Positions 5,582-8,121 of a stretch of DNA of 8,121 nt are shown here, piece by piece. Position 1 is the stretch's first letter. Each line of letters begins with the position of its first letter. Below the pieces are notes generated by a model that searched no databases, was not told the DNA's origin, and saw nothing but the letters and a program-made list of their open reading frames with translations. The stretch is from UBA9715 sp003452695. GTDB lineage: Bacteria > Actinomycetota > Coriobacteriia > Coriobacteriales > Eggerthellaceae. Location of the stretch: positions 1 through 8,121 of the forward strand of contig CAMOTA010000124.1 in assembly GCA_946625225.1 (NCBI GenBank). Reading direction: 5' to 3'. The translations under genes were made by a program, and so were the position numbers.

Positions 5582-7801
5582 CTATCCTCCCGACAGCTCT
5601 TCGGCGCGCCTGAAGACCACGCGCGCCTCTCGCCCGAGGGCGCGGTACTGTTCCGATTCAAGGTTCGGGTCGTCTGCCAGGATGGCCAGGGCGTCGGCAT
5701 GCGCCGCCTCTATCAGCGCGCCGTCGCGCACGATGTTCACGAGCTTCAGCTGCGAAGCCCCCGATTGCCGGTTCCCCAGGATGTCCCCTTCCCGGCGAAG
5801 CGACAAATCGTAGCTTGCCAGCTCGAAGCCGTCCTCGGTTCGCTCCATGGCCGCCAGACGGTCGAGCGCGACGTCCTTGCGCGTGCCCGATATCAGGTGC
5901 ACTTCGCCCGGCAGCTCCCCACGCCCGACGCGCCCGCGCAACTGGTGCAGCTGCGAGAGGCCGAAACGGTCGGCGTCCTCCACGATCATGACGGTTGCAT
6001 TGGGCACGTCCACGCCGACTTCGATAACCGTCGTGGCAACGAGCACGTCCACGTCGCCCCGCCGAAAGCTTTCCATCACCTCGCGCTTCTCCGCCGCCTT
6101 CAGGCGACCGTGCACCAGGCCGACCCGGTAATCCACGAACACCTTCCCCTGCAGGAAAGCCGCCTCGTCTTCGGCCGCGCGCACGTTCGCGCCCGCCATA
6201 TCGCGCTCGTCTTCGATGGCGATAGAGGAAAACGCGTAGTCCTGCGCCTCGTCCGCATCCTTGGCGGCGCCTTTCCCCTCGTCGTCCTTGCGCTTCTCGC
6301 CGACGAGCGGACACACGACGTACACCTGCTCGCCACGCGCGCATGCAGCGAGCGCAGCATCGTAGGCAGCGCCGCGGTCGTTCAGGGTGTGCACGAACGT
6401 CTTGCGCGGGGCGCTCGCACGCGGGCGATGCTTGATGTAGGACAGGGACAAATTGCCGAACAACGCCAACGCCAGCGTGCGGGGAATGGGGGTTGCGGTA
6501 AGGAACAGCGCATCCGGGCACGTTCCCTTCGCCAGCAGGGCGGCGCGCTGCTCCACGCCGAAACGCTGCTGCTCGTCGATGATGGCCAGAGTGCAGTTTT
6601 TCATGACCAGGTCGTCTTCGATGAGCGCATGCGTGCCTATGATCACGTCCAGCGAACCGTCGGCTGCCTGCTCGACGATGCGCGCACGTTCCGCTTTGGC
6701 GGTAGACCCCGTGAGCAGCGCATGCGAAACGCCCGCTTGCCCCAAGAGCTCCCCTAAGCCCGCCTCGTGCTGCTGCGCGAGTATCTCGGTCGGAGCCATC
6801 AGCAGCGCCTGCCCGCCCGAATCGGCAGCCGCAGCCAGCGCGAAGCCCGCCACGACGGTCTTTCCCGTGCCGACATCGCCGAGAAGCATGTGGTTCATGG
6901 CAGCCGGCGCGGCCATGCGCTGCAGGATGTCGTCTTTGGCGTTCGCCTGCTCTTCGGTGAGGGCGAAGGGCAGGCTGAGCTGCAGCTGGTCGACGCGCGG
7001 ACCGCTGCATTCGTGCGCTATGGGCTGCAGGCCCTCTGCACGCTTCGCACCGTCCTGCATCAGCATGAGCTCGAGCAGCAGCACTTCCTCGTAGGCAAGC
7101 CTGCGGCGTGCTTGCCGTTGCTCTTCCATCGTATGGGGGAAATGCACGCACGAAAGCGCCTGCGTGCGGCTCATCAGGCGATAACGCGCACGAAGATGCA
7201 AGGGCAGCGGATCGGACGCGCCGCGCACGTCGTCAAGCGCATTCGACACGAGCCGTCTCATCAGGCCCGCCTTCACCGAACCGCTCAGCGGATGCACCGG
7301 CACGATCATGCCGTGGAAGCTTGCGCCACCATCTTCGAGCACCTCTATGTAGGGATTCACCATGCGCTTGAAGCCGTAATCGAACTCCACCTTTCCCGAA
7401 ACCGCTACGAGCATGCCCTTCTTAAGCTGGTCCGCAAGCCAGGGCTGCCGAAACGCGGTTACGATGAGCACCCCCGTTTCGTCCACGATCCCGATTTCCA
7501 CCAGGGGCAGGTTCGGCCTCGGGCGCTTCAGCTTCACTTCGTGGATTTCGGCCCGTATCGTGCACGACTCGCCTATGGCGGCGCTGAGCACCGTCTTCAC
7601 CTGCGACATGTCTATATAGCGGTGAGGAAAGTTGCAGACCAGGTCCCGTACGGTGGCAATGCCGATTTTCGCCAGGTCCTTGGCACGCTTGGGGCTGACC
7701 ATGTTCACGGACGTGACCGGCTCTTCGAATGCAAGCGTGGCGCGCAGGCGGTCGATGGGTGCTTTGTCTTTCGTTTCTGCCATGTCCATACTGTACCGCA
7801 T
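5582..7801 (-). CDS. recG: ATP-dependent DNA helicase RecG
   Basis: Predicted 739 residues. RecG drives branch migration and fork reversal at stalled forks and Holliday junctions. The order is: N-terminal wedge/OB-fold region (roughly 30-200), then two helicase lobes. Motifs visible are Walker A GDVGTGKT (308-315), DEQQ (409-412, where E. coli has DEQH), TATPIPRT (435-442), VIEVGVDVPNA (from 592), QLHQLRGRVGRG (617-628) and GDILGNRQSG (672-681). A charged stretch after VCPLVGEKRK (about 497-545) looks longer than in E. coli RecG. The start is uncertain. ATG 7801 has GAGAG 7 bases upstream; in-frame ATGs at 7789 and 7783 and a GTG at 7870 remain possible. It is first in the recG-rsmD-coaD series. 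Confidence 0.95.
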   Translation of the reverse strand: MRYSMDMAETKDKAPIDRLRATLAFEEPVTSVNMVSPKRAKDLAKIGIATVRDLVCNFPHRYIDMSQVKTVLSAAIGESCTIRAEIHEVKLKRPRPNLPLVEIGIVDETGVLIVTAFRQPWLADQLKKGMLVAVSGKVEFDYGFKRMVNPYIEVLEDGGASFHGMIVPVHPLSGSVKAGLMRRLVSNALDDVRGASDPLPLHLRARYRLMSRTQALSCVHFPHTMEEQRQARRRLAYEEVLLLELMLMQDGAKRAEGLQPIAHECSGPRVDQLQLSLPFALTEEQANAKDDILQRMAAPAAMNHMLLGDVGTGKTVVAGFALAAAADSGGQALLMAPTEILAQQHEAGLGELLGQAGVSHALLTGSTAKAERARIVEQAADGSLDVIIGTHALIEDDLVMKNCTLAIIDEQQRFGVEQRAALLAKGTCPDALFLTATPIPRTLALALFGNLSLSYIKHRPRASAPRKTFVHTLNDRGAAYDAALAACARGEQVYVVCPLVGEKRKDDEGKGAAKDADEAQDYAFSSIAIEDERDMAGANVRAAEDEAAFLQGKVFVDYRVGLVHGRLKAAEKREVMESFRRGDVDVLVATTVIEVGVDVPNATVMIVEDADRFGLSQLHQLRGRVGRGELPGEVHLISGTRKDVALDRLAAMERTEDGFELASYDLSLRREGDILGNRQSGASQLKLVNIVRDGALIEAAHADALAILADDPNLESEQYRALGREARVVFRRAEELSGG

Positions 7802-7900
7802 GCACGGGCTCTCGCGCCCTTCATTCGTCGTGCACCCGGATTTGCCTGCATATCGTTGCCCTTTGGTCACGATATTGGCAGTTCCTGCTTTTGCCTTGCC

Positions 7901-8065
7901 TGTCCGCCCAAGCGCGATCGGGGCGTCGAGCTTAACCCGCGATGCCGCTTGCCGGAGCGAGCGGCGGGCTCTCTTCCCTGTCCGCCCAGCGCGCGAGGGA
8001 GGGGCGGCCTTCCCCGCGATTTTGCTGACCGGGCATGCGGCGTATCTACCTTCTCTGTCCGCCCA
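7901..8065 (-). repeat. Three minus-strand copies of TGGGCGGACA
   Basis: The 10-mer, read on the minus strand, occurs at 7901-7910, 7979-7988 and 8056-8065, spaced 78 and 77 bases apart. They mirror the three + strand copies at the left end. The flanks vary (a C, G or A side base and different downstream bases), so the 10-mer is the most constant part of the unit. Confidence 0.85.
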
Positions 8066-8121
8066 TCCGCGCCGGGGGACGGCCCCGCGCGCCCCCTCGC
8101 GCCTTTTCCCCGCGATAACCG
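7969..8121 (-). repeat. Right arm of the long imperfect inverted repeat
   Basis: Read on the minus strand from 8121, the first 66 bases match 41-106 with two mismatches. The next part (GGTAGATACG, GCATGCCCGG, TCGCGGGGAAGG, then GGAAGAGAG) matches 172-260 with scattered changes. The stem seen at 206-233 in the left arm is kept: one C-to-T change in its 3' side would still pair as G-U in RNA. The arm reaches the very end of the window, so its true outer limit is not visible. Confidence 0.85.

Larger units (their letters stand above)
7802..8121. other. Gene-free, repeat-bearing region upstream of recG
   Basis: No supported gene lies here, apart from a possible in-frame extension of recG to GTG 7870. 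It contains the right arm of the inverted repeat (7969-8121) and three copies of TGTCCGCCCA. The part nearest recG (7802-7900) is less GC-rich and should hold the recG promoter. Partial -10-like strings such as CAATAT and GATATG occur there, but none has a matching -35 element, so I name no promoter. Confidence 0.55.

Noticed and set aside
5021..6757. A 578-codon open frame on the + strand antisense to rsmD and recG
   Set aside because: The minus strand carries full catalytic motifs of both proteins. The antisense product is Arg/His-rich without domains or a convincing ribosome-binding site.
7802..7870. GTG 7870 as the recG start
   Set aside because: It adds 23 residues without resemblance to RecG N-termini, and the nearest AGGA lies 12 or more bases away. 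ATG 7801 has a closer, though weak, GAGAG.
41..8121. Composite transposon or integrated element bounded by terminal inverted repeats
   Set aside because: No transposase, integrase or target-site duplication is visible, and the contents are syntenic core genes. The arms are more likely members of a repeat family, although flanks outside the window cannot be seen.
1..8121. CRISPR array, tRNA or rRNA gene, toxin-antitoxin pair or defence island
   Set aside because: No regularly spaced repeat-spacer pattern, cloverleaf or recognisable protein family of these kinds was found on either strand.

Overview
The window is a GC-rich bacterial chromosomal segment in which all six confident genes lie on the minus strand. 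GC-rich codon use, a conserved housekeeping gene order and a zinc-ribbon/PASTA membrane protein suggest an actinobacterial gut lineage such as the Coriobacteriia (Eggerthellaceae-like). That placement is inference from style and gene content; no marker gene fixes the species.

In transcription order (right to left) the genes are: recG, a branch-migration helicase (7801-5582); rsmD, a 16S rRNA guanine-N2 methyltransferase (5485-4907); coaD, phosphopantetheine adenylyltransferase (4868-4392); a protein with an N-terminal zinc ribbon, an acidic repeat linker, one membrane helix and three PASTA domains (4227-2719); recO, a recombination mediator (2706-1942); and a divergent ClC-type anion channel/transporter (1676-321). 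recG-rsmD-coaD is a familiar conserved cluster. The PASTA gene and recO are 12 bases apart and are probably co-transcribed. An AT-richer gap before the PASTA gene and a 265-base gap before the ClC gene, the latter with a perfect TATAAT, suggest separate promoters there.

The two ends (1-320 and 7802-8121) hold no convincing gene but share a repeat in inverted orientation. Bases 41-106 match the reverse complement of 8056-8121 at 64 of 66 positions, and weaker similarity runs further inward (to about 260 on the left and about 7969 on the right). Inside the arms the 10-mer TGGGCGGACA occurs six times: three on the + strand at the left end and three on the minus strand at the right end. The repeats frame an otherwise ordinary housekeeping block and are the most unusual feature here. 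The simplest reading is a dispersed structured intergenic repeat family. The inverted arrangement could also allow inversion of the roughly 8 kb between them. No transposase, CRISPR array, RNA gene or recognisable defence system was found.
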